The position numbers and the translations under genes were made by a program. Below are positions 1 through 10,514 of a stretch of DNA of 64,000 nt, piece after piece; within the stretch, counting starts at the first letter, position 1, and the number at the start of each line of letters is the position of its first letter. The DNA lies in the NCBI RefSeq assembly GCF_000185965.1, contig NC_014924.1:248001-312000 (forward strand). The letters are read 5' to 3'. Source of the DNA: Pseudoxanthomonas suwonensis 11-1 (lineage in GTDB: Bacteria > Pseudomonadota > Gammaproteobacteria > Xanthomonadales > Xanthomonadaceae). The notes below the pieces were generated by a model. It was not told where the DNA came from. It worked only from the letters and a program-made list of their open reading frames with translations, and did no database searches.

Positions 1-17
1 AGGCCCGGTCGCATGGG

Positions 18-581
18 CTACCCGCGTAACACTGCGCCGTCGAGCGCGTTGCGGATCGGGGTGGGGCGTTCGAGACCGCCGGTTTCGCCACCGACGACGC
101 CGTCGATGCCGGCCAGCAGCGCCGGATCCAGCTCTTCACGCGAATAGGCCGGCGGCTGCCCGGCGAGGTTGGCGCTGGTGGACACCACCGGGCCGCCGAA
201 GGCCTCGCACAGTGCAACCACCACCGGATGCGCGCTGATGCGCACGGCCAGGCTGCGATGGCTGCCGGTGACCCAGGGCGGGGCCAGTGGCGTGGACGGG
301 ATGGCCCAGGTGTTGGGGCCGGGCCAGCTGGCGGCGACCTCGGTCATGCGACCGGCCGGCAGCTGGGCCAGGTCCAGCCACGGGCGCACCGCTTCCAGCC
401 CGGCGGCGACCACGATCATCCCCTTCTCCACCGGACGCTGCTTGATCCGTAGCAGGCGCAGCACCGCTGCCTCGTTGCCCGGGTCGCAGCCCAGGCCCCA
501 GACCGCTTCGGTGGGATAGGCGATGACGCCGCCGCGCCGCAGCAGGTCCGCGGCCGACGCGATGTGCAGGGTGTTCTCCAT
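18..581 (-). CDS. tsaC: Threonylcarbamoyl-AMP synthase (TsaC/Sua5/YrdC family)
   Basis: A 187-residue YrdC-like protein that makes threonylcarbamoyl-AMP from threonine, bicarbonate and ATP for the t6A37 tRNA modification. The sequence shows the family's basic motif (IKQRPVEKG, about residues 47-55) and the STSAN motif near the C-terminal third. The length fits short TsaC; there is no C-terminal Sua5 domain. The start is the ATG at 581 (MENTLHIASAADLL). The frame stays open for 22 codons upstream, but those codons lie in a GATTG-rich intergenic stretch and do not resemble the family. It lies downstream of topA on the same strand, separated by 173 bases with two hairpins. Family assignment is firm; the catalytic role is by family. 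Confidence 0.93.
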   Translation of the reverse strand: MENTLHIASAADLLRRGGVIAYPTEAVWGLGCDPGNEAAVLRLLRIKQRPVEKGMIVVAAGLEAVRPWLDLAQLPAGRMTEVAASWPGPNTWAIPSTPLAPPWVTGSHRSLAVRISAHPVVVALCEAFGGPVVSTSANLAGQPPAYSREELDPALLAGIDGVVGGETGGLERPTPIRNALDGAVLRG

Positions 582-626
582 GCGCGGATGGTAGTACGTG
601 GGTCGTGATCGGTGATTGACGGTTGG

Positions 627-646
627 TGCCTGGCAATTACCAGGCA
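627..646. other. Small inverted repeat between topA and tsaC
   Basis: A perfect 7-base stem (TGCCTGG/CCAGGCA) with a six-base AT-rich loop. No T-tract follows on either strand, so I do not call it a terminator. It sits next to a degenerate GTGAT/GATTG-rich stretch (about 605-620) that resembles the GAATC-type repeats elsewhere in the window. Confidence 0.35.
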
Positions 647-712
647 TCCGTCCGTGCAGGCGTGATTACCAGACGCTCGTCCGCGCCAGCGTGACGGGAG
701 GGCCGGAAATGG

Positions 713-737
713 ACAGGCCCGCGCGAGGCGGGCCTGT
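713..737 (-). terminator. Probable topA terminator hairpin
   Basis: A perfect 10-base stem (713-722 with 728-737, ACAGGCCCGC/GCGGGCCTGT) and a five-base loop, 18 bases beyond the topA stop. On the minus strand it is followed only by a short CCATTTCC tail, so intrinsic termination may be weak. Confidence 0.5.
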
Positions 738-754
738 GCAAGGGGAGCGGAGGT

Positions 755-3253
<2,499 letters not shown>

Positions 3254-3335
3254 GAGTGAACCAGAAGGGGGCGGCGGTCCATCCGGGACCGGAACGTGCG
3301 GGCGGACGCGTGAAGAACCCGTTCGCCATAGATGT

Positions 3336-3366
3336 CGACGCCCGGGGGTGGGACCCCCGGGCGTCG
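3336..3366 (-). promoter_or_regulatory. Strong GC hairpin in the topA leader
   Basis: A perfect 14-base stem (3336-3349 with 3353-3366, CGACGCCCGGGGGT/ACCCCCGGGCGTCG) closing a three-base GGG loop. It lies 82 bases upstream of the topA start. On the minus strand (topA direction) no T-tract follows, so it is more likely a leader structure than a terminator for the upstream RDD gene. On the plus strand a GTTTTCC tract follows, which would suit a plus-strand terminator, but no plus-strand gene ends here. Confidence 0.6.
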
Positions 3367-3379
3367 GCCTGTTTTCCTA

Positions 3380-3415
3380 TTTATAGGTGAATCACGCCCC
3401 GGGCAGCCGTGTCAA
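3380..3415 (-). promoter_or_regulatory. Possible topA promoter elements
   Basis: On the minus strand a consensus TTGACA box (3410-3415) and an AT-rich TATAAA box (3380-3385, inside the near-palindrome CCTATTTATAGG) occur in an otherwise very GC-rich gap. The spacing is 24 bases, too long for a standard sigma-70 pair, so they may belong to two different promoters or only one may be active. The TATAAA box would start transcription just before the leader hairpin at 3336-3366. Confidence 0.35.
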
Positions 3416-3435
3416 GCCGGCCGGGAAGTGACGGG

Positions 3436-4641
3436 TCAGCCGGCCAGGGAGGCGATCATCCCGATCATGGCCACGAACATGACCAGGGCGCCGACCAGCA
3501 GCAGGCCGAACAGGACCAGGATCACGATGGTCAGGGTGCCCAGCTCGCGGCGCTGCCATTCCGGGTGTTCGGTGAAGGCCCACTTGTCCACCACCAGGGT
3601 GTCGCAGAGCATGTCGTGCAGGCCCTGCTTGCGCTCGGTGAAGGCGGCCATCAGGTAGCCGACGCACAGGATCAGGCCGCTGAGCATGGCGGCGAAATAG
3701 CGGCCGATGCCGCGCAGCAGGCTGATGCGGCTGCCGTCGGTGCGGACGACCTTGATGCCGATCGCCATCTTGCCCAGGGTGGCGCCGCCCCGCGAGGAGT
3801 GGAAGCCGGCGTAGTAGGCGGCGGTAACGGCGATGGAGACGATCTGGATCACCACCTGCAACGCCACCGCGGCGGCCGCGCCGGCGTCGCCGGACATGGT
3901 CAGCGGGACCGCGAACAGGGCCAGCACGAAGCCGATCAGGGCGCCGAAGATGCCCACGATGATCGAGTCGATCGCGTAGGCGGCCACGCGCTTCCAGAAG
4001 CCGGCCAGCACCACCTCGCCGGCGGCCTGGGCCGCGTAGTAGCCGGCCGGGCTGGCCGCGGCGGCAGGCGCGGCGTACGGGCTGTAGGCGGCTGCCGGCT
4101 CCGGCTCCACCGCCGGTTCGGCGACGGTCCAGGCGCTGGTGGCAGCCGGTTCGGCCGCGCTCCAGCTGCTGGCCGCCGGCGCGGCGGCGAGGGGCTCCGC
4201 CTCGACCGGGCTGGCGGCCGGGGTGGCAACCGGCTCGAGCTCGTACGCAGTGGCGACCGGGGCTTCCGGTTCGGCCGGGGCGATCGGCCCGGGCTCGAAG
4301 GCGCGCACGGGCTCAGCCGCCGGTTCGGGCTGGGGCTCGGGCTGCCACTCGAAGGTCCCGGCAGCAGCCGGCTCGACCGGCGCGACATACGCAGGTGCCG
4401 GTTCGGGCTCGGGCTCGGCTGCGACCGGGGCCGGCGCAATCACCGGGGCCGGCGGAGGCAGCGGCGCTTCCAGGCCGAGCTCGCCGCGGTGCGCGGCGAG
4501 CATCTCCCACTGGGGGAGACCATCGCGCCACACCAGGGTGGTGCCTTCCACCCGGCCTTCGCGATACAGGCGAGCCAGCTCGGGGGCCGCAACGGGGCCC
4601 TGCTGCTGGCGGTTGTGATCGGCGTAATACCACTGGGTCAT
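3436..4641 (-). CDS. GYF_2 (DUF4339) and RDD domain membrane protein
   Basis: A 401-residue protein. Residues 1-55 form a GYF_2 domain (starts MTQWYYADHN, with GPVAAPELARLYREG and TLVWRDGLPQW). Residues about 58-205 are a low-complexity Ala/Pro/Glu linker. Residues about 210-375 are an RDD domain with FWKRVAAYAIDSIIVG at its start and several membrane helices; a last hydrophobic helix lies near the C-terminus. GYF-like domains bind proline-rich peptides in eukaryotes, and RDD proteins are membrane proteins of mostly unknown transport function. An AAGGA Shine-Dalgarno sequence precedes the ATG. It is the last of three GYF_2 genes on this strand (4666-5346 and 5351-5857 are the others). Domain calls are good; function is unknown. 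Confidence 0.88.
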   Translation of the reverse strand: MTQWYYADHNRQQQGPVAAPELARLYREGRVEGTTLVWRDGLPQWEMLAAHRGELGLEAPLPPPAPVIAPAPVAAEPEPEPAPAYVAPVEPAAAGTFEWQPEPQPEPAAEPVRAFEPGPIAPAEPEAPVATAYELEPVATPAASPVEAEPLAAAPAASSWSAAEPAATSAWTVAEPAVEPEPAAAYSPYAAPAAAASPAGYYAAQAAGEVVLAGFWKRVAAYAIDSIIVGIFGALIGFVLALFAVPLTMSGDAGAAAAVALQVVIQIVSIAVTAAYYAGFHSSRGGATLGKMAIGIKVVRTDGSRISLLRGIGRYFAAMLSGLILCVGYLMAAFTERKQGLHDMLCDTLVVDKWAFTEHPEWQRRELGTLTIVILVLFGLLLVGALVMFVAMIGMIASLAG

Positions 4642-4665
4642 GCTCGTGATCCTTCGCGTGCCGCG

Positions 4666-5346
4666 TCAGCCGCGGCATTCATGGGGCAGGTAACGGTCTT
4701 CCACCGCCGACGAACACAGCCAGGTGTCCACTGCGGCGTTGTATTCGAGCCAGATCGGCTGGTCGTCGATCGCGTCCACGCCCGGGGCGTGGATCGTGGC
4801 GGCCAGGCCGCACAGCGAGCTCTCCTCGAACTCGCCGAAGCGGATCGACGCCAGCTGGCCGCCGGCGTAGTTCTCGGCGGCGGCGAAGCCTTCGTCGTCG
4901 TTCGTGGGGCAGCGGCTGTGGGTCTCGATGAAGGCCACCACCTCCGGCTGGTGGACCCGCGCCTCGGCCAGGGCACCGGCCACCTTGGCCCGCATGGTGT
5001 AGTCGTTGTAGGCCGGCAGGGCGATGGCGGCGAGGATGCCGATGATCGACACCAGGACCAGGCCGCCGATGCCGATCAGCAGGGCGACCAGGCAGCCGTT
5101 GCGGCGCGCCGGCGGCGTGGCCTGCTGCACCATCGGCGCACGCGCCTGTCCCGGCACCGGAGGCGGCGAGGCGACCAGGCCCAGCTCGGCCTCGTGCGCC
5201 GACAGCGGCGTCCACTGCGCCAGGCCCTCGCGCCAGACCAGGGTCTGCGGACCGACCTTGCCGGAGCGCGCAAGCGCGGCCAGCCCCGCGGCGGGAAGCG
5301 GGCCGTGGCGCTGGCCATCGGCGGTTGCGTAATACCAGTCGCTCAT
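4666..5346 (-). CDS. GYF_2 (DUF4339) domain fused to a pilin-like transmembrane segment
   Basis: A 226-residue protein. Residues 1-57 are a GYF_2 domain (MSDWYYATADG, LVWREGLAQW), followed by a Pro/Ala-rich linker. At about residues 85-110 a hydrophobic helix ends in ILAAIALPAYNDYTMRAKV, which closely resembles the N-terminal helix of type IV pilins. The C-terminal part has several cysteines that could form a pilin-like disulfide. It lacks what a true prepilin needs: there is no GFTLIE processing motif, and the helix is internal rather than N-terminal. I therefore expect an unprocessed membrane protein. The start at 5346 is chosen because the domain begins there; a 15-codon upstream extension would overlap the previous gene. 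Gap to the neighbour is 4 bases, so co-transcription is likely. Confidence 0.85.
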   Translation of the reverse strand: MSDWYYATADGQRHGPLPAAGLAALARSGKVGPQTLVWREGLAQWTPLSAHEAELGLVASPPPVPGQARAPMVQQATPPARRNGCLVALLIGIGGLVLVSIIGILAAIALPAYNDYTMRAKVAGALAEARVHQPEVVAFIETHSRCPTNDDEGFAAAENYAGGQLASIRFGEFEESSLCGLAATIHAPGVDAIDDQPIWLEYNAAVDTWLCSSAVEDRYLPHECRG

Positions 5347-5350
5347 CGCG

Positions 5351-5857
5351 TCACACGTTTCCAAGAAGTCCAATGAACATGAAGGCAGCAAGACCGATCA
5401 CCACCACCAGCGCCGACCACGTCGCCCACATCCGCGCCATGCGCGAGGCGTGCAGGGCGCCGGCCAGGTCGCCCTCGGCGCGGCGGCGGTCCACCTTGCA
5501 CGCGTAGACGATGGCGACCACGCCGAACGGCCAGCAGCAGAACAGGGTGGTGAGGATGGCCCAGACCAGGTGGGTCTCCACCGGCGGGACCGCCGGTGCG
5601 GCATACGCCGGCGGCGCCGCGGGCGCGGCCTGGGGTGCGGCGTAGGGTCCCGGAGCTGGAAGCGGCGGCGTGCTGCCGGGCAACCCGATCTCGGCCGCGA
5701 CCTCGGCCAGGGGTTGCCACTCCGCCATTCCGTCACGCCACAGCAGGGTGTCCTGGCCGATCACGCGCCGCGCATGGAGCTCGCGCAGCTGCGATGCCGG
5801 CACCGGCCCCTGCCCCTGCCCCTGCCCGCCGGCAGTGGCGTAGTACCAGGAGTCCAT
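5351..5857 (-). CDS. GYF_2 (DUF4339) and CD225/dispanin domain membrane protein
   Basis: A 168-residue protein. A GYF_2 domain occupies residues 1-58, then a Pro/Ala linker, then about residues 92-165 match the CD225/dispanin pattern: a helix with LFCCWPFGVVAIVYACKVD, a short loop with Gly-Asp and Gly-Ala residues, and a second membrane helix. CD225 proteins in animals include the interferon-induced IFITM proteins; bacterial members are of unknown role. The GYF_2 part contains the dipeptide repeat GQGQGQG, encoded by a hexanucleotide run at about 5810-5828. A GGGGGGAAAG Shine-Dalgarno sequence precedes the ATG. It is the first of the three GYF_2 genes. Confidence 0.87.
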   Translation of the reverse strand: MDSWYYATAGGQGQGQGPVPASQLRELHARRVIGQDTLLWRDGMAEWQPLAEVAAEIGLPGSTPPLPAPGPYAAPQAAPAAPPAYAAPAVPPVETHLVWAILTTLFCCWPFGVVAIVYACKVDRRRAEGDLAGALHASRMARMWATWSALVVVIGLAAFMFIGLLGNV

Positions 5858-5905
5858 TCTTTCCCCCCAAATCCTGCCATCACGTTACCTTAACCACCGG
5901 ATACG

Positions 5906-5932
5906 CGGAAGCCGGCGCAAGGCCGGCTTCCG
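5906..5932 (-). terminator. Hairpin between smg and the GYF_2 genes
   Basis: An 11-base inverted repeat (5906-5916 with 5922-5932, CGGAAGCCGGC/GCCGGCTTCCG), 30 bases past the smg stop. The minus strand lacks a T-tract after the stem, so it may be a weak or Rho-assisted terminator. Confidence 0.4.
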
Positions 5933-5961
5933 GGGTTGACGCTGGGCGGATGCGGGCTGGC

Positions 5962-6435
5962 TCAGTGCACCGGTTCGGGATCCTCGCCGAACATCTGGGT
6001 TTCCATCCACGCATAGGCGGCCTCGGCGCCGGGCTGGGTGAACAGCACCATCAGCACCACCCACTTGAGATCGTCCAGGTCCAGCTCGTCCTGGTCCAGG
6101 GCCATGGCGCGGTCCACCACCAGTTCGCGCTGGGCGGCGTCGAGCACCCCCTGCTGCTCGAGGAAGGCGAGGAAGCCGCGGCATTCGACGTCGAGCTTGT
6201 CCAGCTCAGGGCCGTGGAACACGCGCACGGGACCGTTGCAGCGCGGCTCGCTCGCACCGGGGCGCTGCTGGGCCAGGCCATCGAGCCAGTCGAAGGCCTT
6301 GGCAATCTCGGCGGGAGTGAAACCGGCCTCGATCAGGCCGGCCTGGAGCGGATCACGGTCGCGCAGCGTGTCCGCATCGTCGGCGATGTAGTGTTCGAAG
6401 AGGTAGAGCAGGACGTCCAGGATGCTTTCTTTCAT
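5962..6435 (-). CDS. smg: Smg family protein (DUF494)
   Basis: A 157-residue acidic protein of the Smg/DUF494 family. It starts with [17 protein letters not shown], typical of the family, and the C-terminal half has the conserved KWVVLMVLF segment. The molecular function is unknown. The gene sits beside dprA in many gammaproteobacteria, and here it starts 68 bases after the dprA stop on the same strand. Family assignment is firm. Confidence 0.93.
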   Translation of the reverse strand: MKESILDVLLYLFEHYIADDADTLRDRDPLQAGLIEAGFTPAEIAKAFDWLDGLAQQRPGASEPRCNGPVRVFHGPELDKLDVECRGFLAFLEQQGVLDAAQRELVVDRAMALDQDELDLDDLKWVVLMVLFTQPGAEAAYAWMETQMFGEDPEPVH

Positions 6436-6503
6436 TGCCCTCGGCCTGCGCCCTGGTCGGGGCGCGGTGGGTGGGGAACCAGGGCAGGACGGCGGTTGCC
6501 CGG

Positions 6504-7631
6504 TCAGGCGGCGCTGGCGCCGGCCGTGGACCTTCGCGCATAGCGGCCATGTTCGGCCACCACCCGCCCGTCCAGTTCCATGGCCAGCAGCATGGACGAC
6601 AGGCTGGCAGGCGTCAATCCGGTCCGTTCAACCAGTACATCCATAGGGATTGGGTCGTGGCCGAGCGCCCGCCACAACCGCTGGTGGTCGGCCGATAGCG
6701 GTGGCGCGGTTTCCGTGCCGCCCGCTGAAGCCCCCTCCGGAGCGACATCCGGTTCCAGGGCCAGGGCCAGGCGCCCGGCCAGCCCGGCGATGCCTTCCAG
6801 CACCTCCAGCGGCTGCTCCACCAGCTGCGCGCCCTCGCGGATCAGGCGGTGGCAGCCACGCGCCTGCGGCTGGTGGATGGAGCCGGGCACGGCGAACACC
6901 TCGCGCCCGTATTCGGCCGCCAGCCGGGCGGTGATCAGGGCGCCGGAACGCAGCGCCGCCTCCACCACCAGGGTGCCCAGCGCCAGCCCGGCGATGATCC
7001 GGTTGCGGCCGGGAAAGTTCTGCGCCCGCGGCGGGGTGCCGGGCGGGTGCTCGCTGACCACCGCGCCCTGCGCGGCGACCCGCTCCATCAGCCGGGCGTG
7101 GTGGCGGGGGTAGGGCAGGTCCGGCCCGGTTCCCAGCACCGCGATCGTGGTCCCCCCGCTGTCCAGGGCCGCCTCGTGGGCGGCGCCGTCGATCCCGGCC
7201 GCCATGCCGCTGGCCACCACCAGGCCGGCACGGCAGAAAGCGCGGCTGAAGTCGCGGGCGTTGTCGCGGCCGCCGGCGCTGGCCGAACGGCTGCCGACCA
7301 CGGCCAGGGCCGGGCGCCACAGCAGGTCCGGGTCGCCAGCCACGAACAGGCCCAGCGGCGCATCCGGGCATTGCCGCAGCAGGGGCGGGTAGCGCGGGTC
7401 GTCCCAGGCCAGCAGGTGGTGGCCGGCCTGGTCCAGCCAGGCCTCGCAGCGGACCAGCACGGCGCGCGGCACCGCGGCCATCCGCGCCGCAAGCTCGATG
7501 CCTGGAGGCAGCCCGGGCGATTCCAGCAGGCGTCGGCGCGACGCGCGCGGGCCGCCGGCCAGCAGCAGGCGCAGCAATGGTTCGCGGTTGCTGGCGGGGC
7601 GGAGCGGGAATTCGGCGAGGGTGACGGACAT
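6504..7631 (-). CDS. dprA: DNA-processing protein DprA (Smf)
   Basis: A 375-residue DprA. In natural transformation DprA protects incoming single-stranded DNA and loads RecA. A short helical N-terminal region is followed by the Rossmann-like DprA core (about residues 80-290) with [27 protein letters not shown] and [10 protein letters not shown]. The C-terminus (about 315-370) is the winged-helix DML1-type domain. I chose the ATG at 7631 ([10 protein letters not shown]); the frame remains open upstream, but that stretch overlaps the terminator and the LysM gene. The Shine-Dalgarno match is weak. It is followed by smg as in many relatives. Confidence 0.95.
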   Translation of the reverse strand: MSVTLAEFPLRPASNREPLLRLLLAGGPRASRRRLLESPGLPPGIELAARMAAVPRAVLVRCEAWLDQAGHHLLAWDDPRYPPLLRQCPDAPLGLFVAGDPDLLWRPALAVVGSRSASAGGRDNARDFSRAFCRAGLVVASGMAAGIDGAAHEAALDSGGTTIAVLGTGPDLPYPRHHARLMERVAAQGAVVSEHPPGTPPRAQNFPGRNRIIAGLALGTLVVEAALRSGALITARLAAEYGREVFAVPGSIHQPQARGCHRLIREGAQLVEQPLEVLEGIAGLAGRLALALEPDVAPEGASAGGTETAPPLSADHQRLWRALGHDPIPMDVLVERTGLTPASLSSMLLAMELDGRVVAEHGRYARRSTAGASAA

Positions 7632-7654
7632 GCGTGCATCGTGGCCCGGAAACG

Positions 7655-7680
7655 GCGACGGCGCCCTCGGGCGCCGTCGC
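7655..7680 (-). terminator. Hairpin terminator after the LysM gene
   Basis: A perfect 11-base stem (7655-7665 with 7670-7680, GCGACGGCGCC/GGCGCCGTCGC) with a four-base loop, 26 bases past the stop at 7706. On the minus strand it is followed by CGTTTCC, a modest T-tract. Confidence 0.55.
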
Positions 7681-7705
7681 TTTGTCGCGTAGGATTTTTC
7701 CGCGG

Positions 7706-8821
7706 TTACTGCGCGTCGGGGTGGCGCGCGTTGTAGCCGACGCGGACCGGCTTCACGCCGTCCATGACCAGGGCGTAGCTGACCTTGTCGAAGGTGCGGA
7801 ACACCATCGCGTGGGCCGCGTACTCCTCCGGCAGGCCCACGCCGCCGCCGCTGTAGCGGTCGTTGGTGCGCGAGGTCGCGCCGCCGGTGACGCGGTCGTT
7901 GACCCTGGTGCCATGGCGCCACAGCGAGACCACGGTGCCGTTGTCGATGCCGTCGCGGGCGCCGGCCGAGATGGCGATGACGTCGCGCGGACCACCGGCG
8001 GTGAACGAGTCGGCCACGGCCAGCACCCGCACCTCGGAAGGCAGGGCCTGCGGGGCGTGCGGGAAGAACTGCAGGTCGTACGGCTGCGGCTCGACCGGGA
8101 TCAGGCGGTCGCCCGGACGCACTTCCTTGCCGTTGCCGTCCTCGAGGGCCAGGGTCGCCACGTCGACCGAGCCGCCCGGCAGGCGGGTGATGGTGCCGAC
8201 GTTGACCTGGGCCAGCTCGAAGCCGAGGAACTCGTTGCGCTCGGACGGCGGGGTGAACTCCTTCCACAGGTTGCCGTCGCCACGGATGGTGTTGCCGGTG
8301 GCCTCGAGGTCCTGGTTCGGACGCGGCTGGGCGTAGCGCAGGGTCGGGCGGACCACGGCGTAGCGCTGGCCGATCTCGGCACCCGGCAGGTTGAGGACGT
8401 AGGCGGCCTGGCCGGCGCTGCCGCGCAGGCGGTTGTCCTCGAAGGCGACCACGTACGGCAGGTGCTCGAACGCGTCGGTCACCCGCAGGTTCTTCAGGAA
8501 CGGTTCGATGTCCGACAGCGGGATGGCGCCGATCGGGGCCTCGTCGCGCGGACCCGGGTCGACCGCGACGCGGTCCAGGTAGGCCAGGCTCAGCACGTCA
8601 CCCGGATAGATCAGGTGCGGGTTGGCCACCTGCGGGTTCGCCTGCCAGATCTCCGGCCAAAGCCACGGCTTCTGCAGGAAACGTCCCGCGATGTCCCACA
8701 ATGTGTCGCCCTTGCGGACCACGTAGGTATCGGGATGGGTACCGGCGGGTTCGACCGCCAGCGCATAGGTAGCGACAGTCAGCATCGCGACGGCGAAGAC
8801 CGTCCGAAGACGCGTGAGCAT
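7706..8821 (-). CDS. LysM domain protein, exported
   Basis: A 371-residue protein with a signal peptide (residues 1-22, MLTRLRTVFAVAMLTVATYA, then LA) and an N-terminal LysM domain at about residues 32-80 (TYVVRKGDTLWDIAGRFL, then NPHLIYPGDVL). LysM domains bind peptidoglycan glycan chains, so it probably acts in the periplasm. The remaining 290 residues match no catalytic domain that I recognise. A homologous gene lies upstream of def in many Pseudomonas and Xanthomonas genomes, divergent from def as here. The start is the ATG at 8821, which gives the signal peptide. A TATAGT box lies 36 bases upstream. Confidence 0.9.
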   Translation of the reverse strand: MLTRLRTVFAVAMLTVATYALAVEPAGTHPDTYVVRKGDTLWDIAGRFLQKPWLWPEIWQANPQVANPHLIYPGDVLSLAYLDRVAVDPGPRDEAPIGAIPLSDIEPFLKNLRVTDAFEHLPYVVAFEDNRLRGSAGQAAYVLNLPGAEIGQRYAVVRPTLRYAQPRPNQDLEATGNTIRGDGNLWKEFTPPSERNEFLGFELAQVNVGTITRLPGGSVDVATLALEDGNGKEVRPGDRLIPVEPQPYDLQFFPHAPQALPSEVRVLAVADSFTAGGPRDVIAISAGARDGIDNGTVVSLWRHGTRVNDRVTGGATSRTNDRYSGGGVGLPEEYAAHAMVFRTFDKVSYALVMDGVKPVRVGYNARHPDAQ

Positions 8822-8857
8822 GGTTGAAATCCGCCTGATTCCCCAACAGGTCCGCCG

Positions 8858-8904
8858 ACTATAGTCCAGAAACCCGGTCCCAGCGCAAGCATCCGCGGTA
8901 GAAT
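8858..8904. promoter_or_regulatory. Divergent -10 boxes for the LysM gene and def
   Basis: In the 145-base gap between the divergent starts, a TATAGT box on the minus strand (8858-8863) faces the LysM gene and a TAGAAT box on the plus strand (8899-8904) faces def. Neither has a clear -35 hexamer at 16-18 bases, so these calls rest on the -10 boxes alone. Confidence 0.35.
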
Positions 8905-8966
8905 TGCGGACGCTGGCCGGTCCCCCGACCGACCGAACCTGCTTGCCATTCCCCGGAGCGCCCGCC

Positions 8967-9479
8967 ATGGCCCTGCTGCCCATCCTCGAATTCCCCGATC
9001 CGCGCCTGCGCACCAAGGCCGCACAGGTCGAGCCGGCGCAGGTCACCACGCCCGGGTTCCAGCGCCTGGTCGACGACATGTTCGAGACCATGTACGAGGC
9101 GCCGGGCATCGGCCTGGCCGCCACCCAGGTCGACCAGCACCTGCGCTTCATGGTCATCGACACCAGCGAGGACAAGTCCGCGCCGATGGTGTTCATCAAC
9201 CCGGAGATCGTCCAGAGCCAGGGCGGCCGGGTCTACCAGGAAGGCTGCCTGTCGGTCCCCGGCATCTATGCCGACGTGACCCGCGCCGACACCATCGTCG
9301 TGCGCTTCCTCGACCGCGAGGGCAGGCAGCAGGAGCTGGCCGCCGATGGCCTGCTGGCCACCTGCATCCAGCACGAGATGGACCACCTGGAAGGCAAGCT
9401 GTTCGTGGACTACCTCTCGCCGCTCAAGCGCGAGATGGTGCGCAAGAAGCTGGCCAAGGCGCGCAGGCACGCCGCCTGA
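8967..9479 (+). CDS. def: Peptide deformylase
   Basis: A 170-residue iron/zinc metallohydrolase that removes the formyl group from the N-terminus of new proteins. All three family motifs are present: [10 protein letters not shown] (motif 1), EGCLSVPG with metal ligand Cys94, and QHEMDH with ligands His136 and His140 and catalytic Glu137. The start is the ATG at 8967, with GGAG about 8 bases before it; in-frame upstream sequence lies in the promoter gap. It forms the conserved def-fmt-rsmB group with the genes that follow. Confidence 0.97.
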   Translation: MALLPILEFPDPRLRTKAAQVEPAQVTTPGFQRLVDDMFETMYEAPGIGLAATQVDQHLRFMVIDTSEDKSAPMVFINPEIVQSQGGRVYQEGCLSVPGIYADVTRADTIVVRFLDREGRQQELAADGLLATCIQHEMDHLEGKLFVDYLSPLKREMVRKKLAKARRHAA

Positions 9480-9591
9480 GCCCGGTGGCGCCCCTATCGC
9501 GGCGCCCCGCAACCCCCAGGGCCGCCGGCCGCGTGCCGGCCGGCCCCCGTACCGCCCACGGGCGGACGGGCCATCCGGAGATGATGACCCG

Positions 9592-10512
9592 ATGAGGATC
9601 GTATTCGCAGGCACCCCGGACTTCGCGGTGCCTTCCCTGCGCGTCGCCGCGCAACGCGGCGAGGTGGTGGCCGTCTACACCCAGCCGGACCGGCCCGCCG
9701 GCCGCGGCCGCGGGCTGCAGGCCTCGCCGGTCAAGCTGGAGGCGGTCGGCCGCGGCATCCCGGTGTTCCAGCCGGAAAGCCTGCGCGACCCCGCTTCCCA
9801 GGAACAGCTGCGCGCGCTCAAGCCGGACCTGATGGTGGTGGTGGCCTATGGCCTGATCCTGCCCAAGGCCGTGCTCGCCATCCCGACCCACGGCTGCTGG
9901 AACGTGCACGCCTCGCTGCTGCCGCGCTGGCGCGGCGCCGCGCCGATCCAGCGCGCGATCCAGGCCGGCGACGCCGAAACCGGCGTCTGCCTGATGCAGA
10001 TGGAAGCGGGCCTGGATACCGGCCCGGTGCTGCTGGAGCAGCGCACCGCGATCGGCGAGGCCGAGACCGGTGGCCAGCTGCACGACCGCCTGGCCGAGCT
10101 GGGTGCGCAGGTGCTGGGCGACGGCCTGGGCCTGTTGCGCGCCGGGATCCGCCCGGTGCCGCGTCCGCAGCCGGCCGAGGGCGTGGCCTACGCCCACAAG
10201 CTGGACAAGGCCGAGGCGCGGCTGGACTGGAACCGTCCTGCCGTCGAGCTGGCCCGGACCGTGCGCGCCTTCAACCCGTGGCCGGTGGCCGAGGCCCCGG
10301 TCGCCGGTGAACGCCTGCGCATCCATGGCGCCATCGCCGTGGACCAGGCCCATGGCGCCGCCCCCGGCACCCTGCTGGGCGCCAGCCGCGACGGCATCGA
10401 CATCGCCTGCGGCGAAGGCGTGCTGCGCCTGCGCACCGTGCAGCGCGAGGGTGGCCGCGCGATCACCGCGGCCGACTGGCTGAACGCCCGTCGCGACCTG
10501 GTGGCTGGCTGA
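9592..10512 (+). CDS. fmt: Methionyl-tRNA formyltransferase
   Basis: A 306-residue enzyme that formylates initiator Met-tRNA using 10-formyltetrahydrofolate. The N-terminal formyltransferase domain starts [14 protein letters not shown] and includes the signature [15 protein letters not shown]; the C-terminal OB-like domain begins about residue 205. It follows def by 112 bases of GC-rich hairpin-prone sequence and is followed 2 bases later by rsmB. The product's formyl group is later removed by the def product, so the two neighbours act on the same pathway. Confidence 0.97.
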   Translation: MRIVFAGTPDFAVPSLRVAAQRGEVVAVYTQPDRPAGRGRGLQASPVKLEAVGRGIPVFQPESLRDPASQEQLRALKPDLMVVVAYGLILPKAVLAIPTHGCWNVHASLLPRWRGAAPIQRAIQAGDAETGVCLMQMEAGLDTGPVLLEQRTAIGEAETGGQLHDRLAELGAQVLGDGLGLLRAGIRPVPRPQPAEGVAYAHKLDKAEARLDWNRPAVELARTVRAFNPWPVAEAPVAGERLRIHGAIAVDQAHGAAPGTLLGASRDGIDIACGEGVLRLRTVQREGGRAITAADWLNARRDLVAG

Positions 10513-10514
10513 CG

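Noticed and set aside
3336-3366. Perfect hairpin as an intrinsic terminator of the RDD gene
   Set aside because: On the minus strand no T-tract follows the stem; the T-rich side faces the plus strand, where no gene ends.
4666-5346. Type IV pilin gene
   Set aside because: The pilin-like helix is internal and the prepilin cleavage motif is absent; called a fusion instead.
3409-5376. 655-codon plus-strand frame opposite the GYF_2 genes
   Set aside because: Product is low-complexity Gly/Arg/Gln/Ala; the minus-strand proteins have clear domains.
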